A DNA stretch of 64,000 nt, from positions 3,534,001-3,598,000 of the forward strand of contig CAKKNE010000003.1 of NCBI GenBank assembly GCA_918797485.1. The letters run 5' to 3'. The DNA comes from Pelagomonas calceolata (taxonomy: Eukaryota; Sar; Pelagophyceae; Pelagomonadales; Pelagomonadaceae). Shown here in pieces: positions 17,301-26,106 of this stretch. The notes under the pieces were generated by a model. It made no database searches. It was not told where the DNA came from and saw only the letters and a program-made list of their open reading frames with translations. Numbering within the stretch: the first letter of the stretch is position 1; every line of letters begins with the position of its first letter. The position numbers and the translations under genes were made by a program.

Positions 17301-20200
17301 TGGCAGACGTAGCTCTTCCCGCGGAGGCCGAGCGCCGCGCGGAGCTTGAGGACGAGCTTGCCGTTGTCGCCAAAGGAGGCGTAGGTGAAGTCGCCGGCGT
17401 CGCCGCTCCGCCCGCGCGCCTTGCCGAGTCGGGCGAGGATCGCAGCGGTCTCCCTCACCAGCTCGATCTTCTGCCTGTGGAGCTGCTTGATTCCCGCAAT
17501 CGCCCGTTTCAGTTTTGCGACGGCGCCGCCTCCCCCACGAGTCTCCATCGTGCCGACCTTCACTCTTTGAATATCGGCCGGTAGAAAGGTCTTCATGGCC
17601 GACTGGACGTGGTCGACCCAGTCCTCGCCCTCGGTCGCGTTCCGGATGATGACTTCGAGTTCGCTCGCGTTCTTGCACTGGAGGACCTTGGCGCCGTCGA
17701 GCTTGGCGCCCTCGAAGATCTTCACCAATTTAGCTTCTTGGCCTTCTCTGATGAACGCCGGCGTCGCCCGTAACTTGCCGGCGGCCACCATCGTGTCGCA
17801 GCACTTCGCCGCGAGCTCGGTGCTCGTCCACTTCTCGTCGCAGGCGTTCTCGACTGGCGCGTCGCCATCATCGTTCTTGTCTTCGTCCGTTGCCGTCGCC
17901 CCAAAGGCAAGGTCGAGGTCCCGCGGCCGCTGTCGCGCCGTGGCCGTTGCCACCGGAGCTGCTCTGCCGTGGAAGTGCTCGCGGAGCGCGCGGAAGATGG
18001 CGAGGTCGTCGGCGTTGCGCGGATTCCACGCAGCTTTCGTCATCGCGCGCATGACTTCCTTATTGTCAGCGAGGTTGAAGATCTTGGTCAGGAAGAGATT
18101 TTGGAACTCCTCCCGCAGCCGTTGCTTGCTGAGCAGGGCGCGGTAGGAGCCGCTCCGCGCGACGAGGTCGGCGTCGCCGGCTCTCGGCAGGTCCAGGTGG
18201 CTCGCGAGGGCGCCGCCTCCGCCGTCGACCCGCTCGAAGGGCCCCTCACAAAGGAGGCGACTCCCGGCGAGAAAGGCCTCCCCGTAGCCGGCGGCGCAGA
18301 GCGGCCTCACGTAGTGGTCGAACCAGCAGTTGGAGAACATCCCGAGTTGGTCGTGCGCTTGCTTCTTCGCGGCGAACTCGTGGATCTGCGGGTAGGCGAG
18401 CGCGAGCAGCTCTTGCGAGTAGCACTTGCGGTAGGGGAGGTAGAAGGTCCCCCCCAGGTCGACCGTCATCTCGGCGAAAGTGTTGTGGACGCGGCCGAGC
18501 GCCTCATCGGCCGCGGCCGTCCGCGGGATCCGGTAGTAGAGGACGAACGCGTAGCTGCCCCCGGGGGCGCCCGCGTAGGAGAGGAAGGTGAATGTGTCGT
18601 GCTCTACGAAGCGGATCGTCGTGTTGAGCAGCATTAGGCGCTGTCGCGCCGACTCCCCGTGCGCATCGGTGAGCTCGCGGTAGATCGGCCGCGCGCGCTC
18701 GATCCACTCGCCGAAGCGCGCCGCGGGGACAAAGTACTCCTGCAGGACAAACGAATCGTCGCTGACGAACATCGGCTCGTATAGCTTGGCGAGCGGGACG
18801 GCGCTTTCGAAGAGGAGCTCGCTGCGGGTGACCCCCGTCTCGTCGGCCATGTCGATCGCCTGCCCCGTCAGGCCCTCGATGGCAAAGCGGACCTCCTTCA
18901 TCGCTGGCATGAGCCACTTGTAGAGCAGGCGCGTCTTCATCGGCATTACATGGGCGTGGAGCCCGAGGGTCCCTGAGATGGTGTTGCAGGAGTAGGCGCG
19001 CCGGTAGACGAAAAGTTGCACCCTGTTGAGGTCGAGGATGTTGAGCCGCGCGATCTTCACGGCGACCTTCTGCCGGGCGACGGCCTCAGCGCTGCAACTG
19101 TCCTCGCCCTCGTCCTTCCCGGCTTTGGTCGAGGGCTTCTCAGAGCAGCGGCGGGCCTCCTCGTAGTAGGCGACGAACTCCCCGCCGTCGACCTTGACGT
19201 CGAGCGTGTCGAGCTCGAGCTGCATGTTGTCGACGACCCGCAGCGTCGCCTCGGTGATGACACCGAAGAGGCCGTAGCCGCCGAGCGCCAGGCGGAAGAG
19301 CTCGTCGCCCGGGTGGCAAGTAGTTATCTTCACCCGGTGCCCGCGTCCGTCCGCCGCGGGGACGACGTGAGCGAGGCGGAAGCTCACGACGCTCTCGGCG
19401 AAGCAGAAGTCCGTGGTGATGCCGTGCGCGTTGACCGCGAGGGTGCCGCCGACGCTGAAGGTGCAGTAGGACTGCATCGTCCGCGGGGCCTTGCAGCGCT
19501 TGTTGAGGAAGACGATGAGGTCGGACCAGAGGGCGCCAGGGCCCGTCGTGACGGTGTCGGCCGCGCTGTCGTAACTCATCTCCTTCATGCACTTCATGTC
19601 GAGGAGAAAGCCGCCGGGGGCGATGCTGTGGCCGCCCATGCTGTGCTTAGTTCCGCGGACGGCGACCCGCCGGCCGAGCCGCAGGGCTTCCTCGAGAACG
19701 TCTACGATGTCGCCCTCGTCTCGCGGGAAGAAGATGCGGTCAATCATCGTCCCGCGGAAATCCGACATGCGGGAGACATCGTTCACGAGGCAGCCTCCGC
19801 CGATGGCGTTAGCGGCGGAGGGTGGTGGCGGGTCCGGCCATACGCAGTCCTCGAGCTCGCTGGCCGAGGCGCGGCTGTGCTCGCGAACGGCGTGGGCCGT
19901 CGTGCCGCGCGCAGCAGCATCTACAGCCGCGGGTTGCGCGCCCGTGAATGCAGCTTCGTCGTCGCTCGGCCTCGTCCCGCCGCAAGCACCACACCGTAAA
20001 AACCCTGCCTCCTTCCCGGCATTGCTATACGTGCAGGCGGGGCACTCCCATCCGCCGCTCATACTGTATCCTTCCCAGGGCTGCACCGGACTGTCCCAGC
20101 CGCCAGGATGGCCGGGATGACCAGGATGACAACCGGTATCAGTCGACGGCCACACCGGGGCAGTCTTTTGTGGGTGTCGATTGTGGAGAAGAGAGGGCAA
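14318..20200 (-). CDS. Giant multidomain protein: RanBP2 zinc finger + FAD-linked oxidase + methyltransferase
   Basis: A single 1,960-residue frame without introns. The start is ATG 20200 or, more likely, ATG 20062 (MSGGWEC). Residues ~50-78 are a RanBP2-type finger (WECPACTYSNAG...CGACGG). Residues ~150-300 are a FAD-binding PCMH domain (RRVAVRGTKHSMGG, TTGPGALWSDL, SVGGTLAVNAHG), followed to about 700 by a substrate domain resembling sugar-1,4-lactone oxidases. Residues ~950-1160 hold a class I methyltransferase (DLATINQGLHHIPP, REVGRILRPGGVFLIREHD). The last ~780 residues lack a family I recognise; DHTPWYRFPFFEVLGVYFDV near 1,710 is distinctive. There is no signal peptide or clear membrane anchor. 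An oxidase and an SAM enzyme in one chain suggest successive steps on one metabolite (inference). Confidence 0.85.
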   Translation of the reverse strand: MPSLLHNRHPQKTAPVWPSTDTGCHPGHPGHPGGWDSPVQPWEGYSMSGGWECPACTYSNAGKEAGFLRCGACGGTRPSDDEAAFTGAQPAAVDAAARGTTAHAVREHSRASASELEDCVWPDPPPPSAANAIGGGCLVNDVSRMSDFRGTMIDRIFFPRDEGDIVDVLEEALRLGRRVAVRGTKHSMGGHSIAPGGFLLDMKCMKEMSYDSAADTVTTGPGALWSDLIVFLNKRCKAPRTMQSYCTFSVGGTLAVNAHGITTDFCFAESVVSFRLAHVVPAADGRGHRVKITTCHPGDELFRLALGGYGLFGVITEATLRVVDNMQLELDTLDVKVDGGEFVAYYEEARRCSEKPSTKAGKDEGEDSCSAEAVARQKVAVKIARLNILDLNRVQLFVYRRAYSCNTISGTLGLHAHVMPMKTRLLYKWLMPAMKEVRFAIEGLTGQAIDMADETGVTRSELLFESAVPLAKLYEPMFVSDDSFVLQEYFVPAARFGEWIERARPIYRELTDAHGESARQRLMLLNTTIRFVEHDTFTFLSYAGAPGGSYAFVLYYRIPRTAAADEALGRVHNTFAEMTVDLGGTFYLPYRKCYSQELLALAYPQIHEFAAKKQAHDQLGMFSNCWFDHYVRPLCAAGYGEAFLAGSRLLCEGPFERVDGGGGALASHLDLPRAGDADLVARSGSYRALLSKQRLREEFQNLFLTKIFNLADNKEVMRAMTKAAWNPRNADDLAIFRALREHFHGRAAPVATATARQRPRDLDLAFGATATDEDKNDDGDAPVENACDEKWTSTELAAKCCDTMVAAGKLRATPAFIREGQEAKLVKIFEGAKLDGAKVLQCKNASELEVIIRNATEGEDWVDHVQSAMKTFLPADIQRVKVGTMETRGGGGAVAKLKRAIAGIKQLHRQKIELVRETAAILARLGKARGRSGDAGDFTYASFGDNGKLVLKLRAALGLRGKSYVCHDAECGDDDLPAILERGSLDPVGEYVKFDYMEGLVEEEHGNRTTDEVCAAAADGDPGAWLAGVRARIPDASVDLATINQGLHHIPPARLIPYLREVGRILRPGGVFLIREHDLDLDRARDRRRGCPVEVLDLAHSVFNAITGVTEAVERAEVRAFRPLSEWRAIVCGGAGLVDAMLEGLEEGDPTCDEMLAFYKPPLHPAVSEEENGHEVSCSETAAADGDVSEPPIVTLVKTLLSQIPAAAIGTLESLTGSLAGGLKALVPKLRELLLTTLPRMTGNAAVAGLEPSVSKYVGVAVDAVDLLRGLVAEAEVKDHLDVDVLHGEFFLIIPAIERKVRLRPDAASEAEKTLIRVVRDYMPALLLTATSATADGGGDETKTAVEPAAATDGDVRGSEVLAAVEQLATHVPGLLSPKTLRQSGFNLRQQAVLVGKFGGRDLASTAATLAGFLDRATWVVVRRELEGVAAAGGGLPTRDRLLGESRVGRAHAWHRVARAFLRSPRVRLEKKGKFALKVIGLGALVDLHDGVKAEVDAERRAGGGGSAAAITTVVPRLPRACLAAVHAGTCALAELGGVEASVTLRFDDGADKYVLEDVGVIVSATFGYKSLTSAPSDITKQMRAMHAAQVRERGGAPGRLVVREGACVRARNSASGFLEGLDGARAAVVKLGTLGLAGNNKLKLKYRRLECGQGATDGRAKLEAAAETIRGALRGGGATRDLHGGDGEFTWYKLNEWMQVEILEVMAASLDHTPWYRFPFFEVLGVYFDVLRTESDLVAAKYGPAKAYASMAFVTDLVPAIVMSALFAQLHLMAMPLRAALGGEGYLEDGADPERFLEEIVLYARIKGEASLAAFFRGAVDPRISEVKAVEPHLAAGGGQIIVLTVPPFKALGEILVALARAVPTARVLEISNQSEVQVRVSCEAHREAEAEAWLARLRPGVKPVARYQFPIAAESATAPARKQIALRVAATQLMSLMRGCGDEGGALRVEQVYDFWCG

Positions 20201-20382
20201 TCACATGTACCCGCACGTATCATGCGACGTGCTCGGGAGTCGCGACGGGCCGCGCCGAGGTCTACCCTAGGCCATCGACGTCTTACGCGGCCCCCGAGCG
20301 CGCGGCCAGCCTTGCTTCCTCGTCCGCCAACGCTCGCGAACGAGCCGCGGCCATCTCCTCCGCTAAAACCGCGGAAGCTTGA

Positions 20383-21144
20383 AGGGCCACGCTTCCACCG
20401 TGCAGCTGTTGCTAGACCGCGGAGCGAAAAAAAACATTGTTAATGGCGAGGGTTGGGCCGCGCTCCAGCTCGCGGCATATCAAGGTAGGAGTGAGGTTGT
20501 GCGCGTCCTCCTCAAATCCGGGGTTTGGGCCGTTAACTACGCCACCCAGGACTTAATTTGGAGCGCTCTATCTGGCGACAAGTGGCAACGGGACGGCGCA
20601 TACCGTAGAGCTCCTGCTAGATGCCGGAGCAGGGGTCGACCACCGATCCACGAGGCGCAACACGCCATTGCACATTGCATTGCACAATGCCGCCACGACA
20701 AACAAATTGGACGTGATGAAGCTCCTGCTCTCTTGCTGCGCCGACTCGATCCTGGGACGGGCACAATTTTACTCCTTCGTAGCGCAGAACAAAGGTCACA
20801 AGGAAGCCGCCGCGCTCTTGGCAGAAGACGTGGAGCGGAGGTGGAGGACACGCACCCAGAAGATTTGGATTGTGTTTTCATTGTTCTGCCTCTTTCTCAC
20901 GTTAATTGTATTCCGTTGGGGACACGAACGATCCGCCCGCGACCTCGCAGCCACGCCGCGCACGCTGCGCGAGAACGTGGCACTGGCGTCGCTCGCCGCG
21001 GCGCCGCTCGTTGTGCCGTACCTCGAGCGCTTGAACGGCCCGCTGTTGCCGGAACAGAAGGCCATGCTTGCGAGCGTGCTGTGTCGGACCACCCACCAGC
21101 CCCACGGGCGCTCTCCGACCTGCCCGCGTGCGCGGCCTGCCTAG
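20383..21144 (+). pseudogene. Ankyrin-repeat membrane protein gene, frame-broken or with unresolved introns
   Basis: Ankyrin text starts at about 20383 (HASTVQLLLDRGAKKN, LQLAAYQGRSEVVRVLLKSG) in one frame. It continues from about 20562 in another (LYLATSGNG, TVELLLDAGAGVDHRS, TPLHIALHNA, LDVMKLLLS), then a transmembrane helix (IWIVFSLFCLFLTLIVF) and a tail ending at TAG 21144. The frame change near 20555 has no good intron around it, and no in-frame ATG opens the first part. It is either a decayed gene or one whose 5' exon (perhaps the Ala-rich frame ending near 20380) and a small intron I cannot define. Its stop overlaps that of the opposite gene in a CTAG. Confidence 0.5.
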
Positions 21145-23061
21145 GGGCCGTCGAGGGCGTCGAGGCCGAGGCTGGCGCGGTAGGCGGCGTCGAGGACGGG
21201 ACTACCGTCGCGTCGCGGGACGACGCGCATGGTCCGCTCGCGGTGGTGGATCGGGACGTCGACGCCGTCGGCGCGGGGGAAGGCGCCCTCGTGGAGGACG
21301 TCGGGCATGACGAACTGGCGGCCGCAGGCGAAGCGGAAGGGCCGGCAGCGTTTGAAGAGGTAGTTGAGGCCCGGCCTTTCCGTGTGGTAGGCCTCGGCGT
21401 AGGACATGTTGACGAGCTGGGCGGCGTCGTAGTTGAGGCAGCCGCGGTCCTTGGCGAGGGCGTAGGTCGCGTACCAGAGGGCGATCTGGTCCTTGGGGCC
21501 GCAGCGGTGGTCGAGCCAAGCGTCGAGGAGGTCGCGCGCCGCGGCCGAGTCGCGGAGGTAGAACTTGGTGCTCTTGAGGCGGAAGCCGCGGGGCGGGCCG
21601 CCCCGGCCCCGCCGCGGCGCGTCGCGGTCGATCTTGGACGTGCAGGGGAAGGCCACGTCGACCTTGAGGGCGTCGTGGACGTCCGTCGCGGCGACGGCCG
21701 CGCGCATCGGAGCGTTTGGGAAGACGGCGAACATGTCCATGTCCCTGAAGAGGACGCCCGGCACGCCGCCGACGTCCAGGAGGAGAGCCGCGGCGACGAC
21801 CTTGGTGTAGTGGTTCGAGTTCGGGCCGTCGAAGCCCCTGTCCGCGCGCCAGCGCGATCGAGCGCACGTCGGCCCCACGGTGTCCCGGAGCGCTCCGGGG
21901 AGCTCGCCGAGCCAGAGGTAGACGGGCAGGCGCCGCGCCGCCGCGTAGACGCCCGCGTTGAGGAAGTAGGGCCAGTGGAAGAAGAGGTAGTCGACGTCGC
22001 TCGCCGCCATGAGGAGCGCGGGCGCGGTCCCGTCCGGCGCTCGAGCGCTTCGGGAGCGGCAGAGCCGCGGCGCGCGCGCGACGCGCGCGGCGCCCCGGTC
22101 CCCGCCGCGGCCGGGCGTCAAAGTCGCGACGGACGAGCCGCCGTCGTAGTCGACGACGAGCTCCGGCCCGGGCCCGTCGGGGTCGAGGCCCGCGCGCGCG
22201 GCGAAGGCGCAGCTCGCGTCGACGTCGCCGACCTTGGTCCGCCAACCTCCGGCTTTTGGGGAGAGGCGCCGCCGCCGCGCGCCGCGAGGGGCCCGGTCGG
22301 AGAGGCGCCGACGACGTCCCGGCGCGACGGGAGCCTTGGGTCGCGCGTTCGCCTGGCCCCAGCAGCGCGCGTGCGTGTCGTTGATCGTCGCCGCGAGAGC
22401 CGCGCCGACGTCGGGGACGGGCGCCTCGATGTCGACGACGACGCCGCAGCGGCTCCTCGCGACGAGGTCTTTCGACCGCGCGACGTGCGCGCGCGCCCAG
22501 GCCGCGAGGCCCGCGCCGTTTTGCGCGTCGATGGGGCAGTTGCGCACCATGCGGTCGAACATGCTCCAGTTCGCGTAGCGGTGGAGTCACGTGCGCCTCG
22601 ACACTCGCGAGCCATCGGTCGACGGGCCGCGTGTTGAGCACAAAGCACGCGGTCGGCAACGCCACGAGGAGCGACTTCAGGTGCGCGACCTGGGGCACGA
22701 CGCAGCCCGACGTCGTCACGCTGTCGAGCTGCGTGAAGGCGTCGTAGGCGCCGCACGCCTTCCGGAACAACTTCGTCTGGTCGCCGATCGCAGACGGCTG
22801 CCGGATGCCGAGCTTCGCCACCTGGCTCACGAAGTCGCTCACGCACTGGCCGCAGTGGGGCCCGTCCGAGCACGCCTGGTGGGACGTCCGGTACCCGCTG
22901 CAGTGGAAGTAGTTCCGCAGCGACGTCGTCCCCATCTTCGGCAGCCCGACGACGAGCGCCAGCGGCCCGCCCGCGGGCCGCTCCGGCGCCCGCCACCGCT
23001 TCCCCGCGCACGACGCGACCGCGACGACCAAGCGGACGACGCGCCGCAAGGAAGAGACCAT
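21141..23061 (-). CDS. Sulfotransferase-glycosyltransferase fusion (one apparent 1-nt frame offset)
   Basis: From ATG 23061 a hydrophobic N-terminus (type II Golgi anchor-like) leads into GLPKMGTTSLRNYF, a PAPS-binding 5' loop of sulfotransferases, then CFVLNTRPVDRWLASVEAH. Near 22590 the sense frame shifts by one nucleotide and continues as NWSMFDRMVRNCP, the natural continuation of that domain. After ~150 residues a second domain starts (DVDYLFFHWPYFLN, LLLDVGGVPGVLFRDMDMFA), with a DxD-like metal/nucleotide-sugar motif and QLVNMSYAEAYHTERPG, as in nucleotide-diphospho-sugar transferases. The two activities together fit synthesis of sulfated surface polysaccharide in the Golgi. The offset is too short to be an intron. 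It may be a sequence error or a young inactivating change. Confidence 0.65.
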
Positions 23062-23405
23062 CGGCGCCGGGCCTCCGACCTACATCCTGCGCGCCGCAGC
23101 CCCCACCATCACCGAAGTAGAGTGAAAGTGAGATTTGTAGATTATATATAAAAGCAGGGAAACTAACGCAGCCCCGCGGCGGCCAGGTTATAGGCGGCCT
23201 AGCTCTAAGCAAAGCAAATAAAAGCTGCCCTGTGGCTGGTTCGCCGCGCCCACCGTCGCTCGCGAACGCCTGAACGCGTCTCGGGGCAGCCCTTGCCGCA
23301 CGCATCGAGCAAATAGCCAGTTTGGGCTGCCGAGCACAGTAGGCTGGTTGATTCCTCGCCGCTTTGCCCGGCATTCGTGGGATCGCCGTCCGGCCTACGG
23401 GAGCC
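23062..23405. promoter_or_regulatory. Divergent intergenic region with dispersed repeat
   Basis: About 340 bp between divergent starts. At about 23172-23222 is a copy of the GGCGGCC...AGGCGGCCTAGCTCTAAGCAAAGCAA repeat shared with 25376-25434 and, in part, 14235-14300. The AT-rich TATATATAAAAG at about 23143-23154 upstream of the sulfotransferase fusion could be a TATA-type element. Confidence 0.45.
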
Positions 23406-24774
23406 ATGCAGCCAGCCGACGACCCCAACACCATGAAATCACCACTCCTGGCGTCCGCACCGCCGGCCGAGCTGCTCGACGCGTCGGCGCCCGAAGAACC
23501 GCTGCCGGAAGCGACGGTCCTCGACGTGCTGCCCGGGACGCCCGACGTCGCGGCGGGCGGCGCGCATTACTACACGCAGAGCGAGCTCGAGCGGCTCCAG
23601 ACGCAGCCCGCGCCGCCGGAGCAGTTCTTCGGCGCCGCGAACGACACGCCGGCGCCGGTCGAGGCCGAACCCGTGCCGATCGCCCGCGGCGTCGCGGCGA
23701 CTGCCGCGCTGGCGGAGCCCGTGCTCACCACCGCGCAGGGCGTGCCCGTTGTCGCGACGGCGCGCGCCGCCTCGCGGGCCCTCGCGCGCCGCGACGGGCG
23801 CACGGGCCTCAAGTCCTGCGACGAGCTGCTGCAGACGCCCGAGGAGCTGATGCTGTTCCTGCAAACGCACAACACGCGGCCCTACGTCGCGTGCCGCGTC
23901 ACCGGCTTCCACCACGAAACACGGACGCGCGAGGTCACGCGGAAGGATCGCCACGGGCGCCGCTACACGGACGTCGAGACGTACCGCGAGCGCGTCGAGG
24001 ACTTCAAGTACGACGTCGACCTGTCGGACTTCGTCTTTCCATTCGGCTACATCTACAACGACGGCGCGGCGAACGTGCCGGCCGTCGTGAACCGGTACCT
24101 CGCCGACGGCAACTCGCTCAAGACGCTGCAGATGAAGAAGATCATTGTGGATTTTCCCTTTCACGCTTTCAAGCAGCGCGTCGAGAACCGCCTCCGCGCG
24201 CTGGGCTGGCGGCGGGAGCTGACCGTCGAGTTCCCGAAGGCGAACAACACGGTGCGCGTCTACGCCGACAACCGCCTGAGCCGCGCCTGGGAACACCCCG
24301 TGACGTGGTTCCTCTTCCCATGGTTCCGGAAGACGGCCGCGACGAGCCTCAAGAGCGCGTTCCGCATACCGTACAGCGCGGACCACGTCTTCGGCCTCAT
24401 CGAGGCGCAGCTCTGGTGCCCGGGCTGGTCCGGCGCGGCGGCTGCGATGGAGGCGCTCGGCAGCGCCCTGGAGTACGGGATCGTCGCGCGCCACGCCGGA
24501 CGAGGGCGGCGCGGGCGCCGGCGGCGCGGGCGGCGCTGGTAGGCGATTCGCAGTTCCCCGTGGCGTGTAGCTCAACTATATCTGCCAGCGGCGCCGGTAC
24601 GAATATGTCAAGGAGAACGTCACGGCGCCGCCGAGCGCCCCGCCAGCGCCCGTTGCCGTTCGACGCCTCGTCGTCGCGCACGACAACCTTGGGAAGCGCG
24701 TCGACGACGCCCCGGCGCGGGCTTTGCACGCGCTCGTGGAGCCGGTGCTTGGGTTGGTGCGGCGGGCGGTGTAA
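23406..24774 (+). CDS. Conserved protist protein of unknown function
   Basis: The first frame runs from ATG 23406 to TAG 24542 (378 residues). An Ala/Pro-rich N-terminus is followed by a well-ordered region from about residue 140: CDELLQTPEELMLFL, VACRVTGFHHETRTREVT, a tyrosine-rich stretch (DVETYRERVEDFKYDVD) and LSDFVFPFGYIYND. I recall the FHHETRTR...RxTxVETYxxxVxxF pattern from proteins of oomycetes and other protists with no assigned function. The Arg/Gly tail before the stop looks non-coding, while 24571-24774 is open and protein-like (NYICQRRRYEYVKENVTAP). I therefore suspect an intron of about 88 nt (24483-24570) joining to a last exon that ends at TAA 24774. The C-terminus is uncertain. 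Confidence 0.55.
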
Positions 24775-25510
24775 CGTTCGCGGCGCTGGTGCGCGCCAAA
24801 TCCAGGGGAGATCGGCGAGGAGCTCAACTGCGGCGGCTCCTGGTCTACCTCGCGCCCTCCCCGACTTCCCGACGCCGCGGCGGCCTCTTCCGCGAGGGTC
24901 GGCTTCCTCTTCGGCGTGCTACGGCGCCCCCTTCGGGCTCGCCAAGGCCGCCAAGGTTACTCCTCCTCGGCGTCCGGCCAGCGGCGTCCTCTACTCCGAG
25001 ACCGACACGACCACGGCCAAGCCCCCATTCCCCCCGCGTGCCCGGGAGCCGCGACGGGTCGCCGCGGCCTCTGTATTCGACGTTGGAGCCCCGGTCGAGG
25101 CCGGGCCGCCGCCACCGCCCCTGGCCGAGGGCGCGGTAGCGGCGCCCGGGCCCACCGAGCTTCGGCGACGGGAGGCCGGCGGCGGGACGCGCGTGGCGCC
25201 CGGACGCGTCCCCTCCGGGTAGGGCGCCGCTACCCCGCGGCGGCCCCCGATGCGCCACCGTCGCGGACCTGGGATTCCGGCGTCCGGCCTGCTCCCCCCT
25301 CGCCGTCGTCGCCTCCGAACCAACACTCGGGGCGACGGCGTACGCGGGCGGGGGCGGGGCGGGCGTTCGGTCACGCAGCCCCCGCGGCGGCCAGGTAGCT
25401 AGGCGGCCTAGCTCTTAAGCAAGCAAACTAAGAAATATTTTTCAGTACGGGTCAAAAAAAATTCACGCCACGCCAGCAGAATAATCCTGAGGAAATTTTG
25501 GCTAATTTGC
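24775..25510. other. Gene-poor GC-rich stretch with dispersed repeat
   Basis: Very GC-rich sequence open in several frames on both strands. None shows a domain, signal peptide or consistent protein-like composition, so I call no gene. At 25376-25434 lies a copy of the GCGGCGGCCAGG..AGGCGGCCTAGCTCTTAAGCAAGCAA repeat. The sequence then turns AT-rich. Confidence 0.4.
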
Positions 25511-25935
25511 GATTTGGCGATAAGTTGAGATGAAAAAAGTCAGAATCGGAATGACTGACTCGACTTTTTTTTATCTGTCGCGAGGTTGAGGTTAGGATTC
25601 GGTCCGAGTAAGGGTTAGGATTAGGATGAGACTAGGGTTAGGGTTAGGGTTGGACGAGAGTCGGGTTGGTCTAGCAGTCAGAATCGGAATGACTTTTTTT
25701 GGTCTGGTGATTTGGCGATTTGGCGATAAGTTGAGATGGAAAAAGTCAGAATCGGAATGACTGCCTCGACTTTTTTTTATCTGTCGCGAGGTTGAGGTTA
25801 GGATTCGGTCCGAGTAAGGGTTAGGATTAGGATGATACTAGGGTTAGGGTTAGGGTTGGGCGAGAGTCGGGTTAGAGCGGGTCCGAAACGGTCCTAGTGT
25901 CGGCGGCAGTTTCGCGGCAAGGTGGGCTCGGATGG
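25511..25935. repeat. 206-bp tandem duplication containing telomere-like repeat (copies 2 and 3)
   Basis: The unit starting GATTTGGCGATAAGTTGAGA at 25511 recurs at 25717, an offset of 206 bp. Each unit contains AAAAGTCAGAATCGGAATGA, a run of T, ATCTGTCGCGAGG and then the telomere-like block (25582-25667 and 25788-25935) that also occurs at 10500-10650. The second copy has the full tail (..GGCGGCAGTTTCGCGGCAA). Differences between copies are few. No gene is present. Confidence 0.85.
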
Positions 25936-26080
25936 TTTTGAAAAGGTGCTCATCGGAACGCGGGGAGCGAGAGAAACGCTTTTACGGGGGCGGAAAGGAC
26001 GAGCGGCGAAGAACAGCGTTCTGACGAGCGGCGTAAAACAGCTTAAATGCTAGTGGCGCAAAACTCACTAGGGCCTGTGT

Positions 26081-26106
26081 GCCCCGTACCGTTAACGGTA
26101 CGGGGC
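26081..26106. repeat. 26-bp perfect palindrome
   Basis: GCCCCGTACCGTT followed directly by its reverse complement, centred on GTTAAC. One arm plus flank (TTAACGGTACGGGGCAC) also occurs at 11718-11734 downstream of the HYD1-like gene, so it is a dispersed word. It supplies the stop codon of the small frame at 26092-26229. Confidence 0.75.

Noticed and set aside
15062-17584. An 840-codon plus-strand frame opposite the giant FAD/methyltransferase gene
   Set aside because: Antisense to a frame with clear domains; composition (Arg/Glu/Asp/Val-rich) is what GC-rich codon bias gives on the opposite strand.
21202-22580. Continuation of the sulfotransferase frame after the offset as one 619-codon protein
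   Set aside because: After about 22590 this frame becomes Arg/Pro/Ala-rich nonsense while the neighbouring frame carries the conserved text; the long open frame is a composition effect.
22118-23434. A 438-codon minus-strand frame overlapping the sulfotransferase-glycosyltransferase gene
   Set aside because: Its text is low-complexity Arg/Ala; the overlapping frame has the PAPS motif.
24845-25374. Pro/Arg/Gly-rich open frames on both strands
   Set aside because: All three or four overlapping frames are equally low-complexity; none has a start context, domain or neighbour spacing that would favour it.
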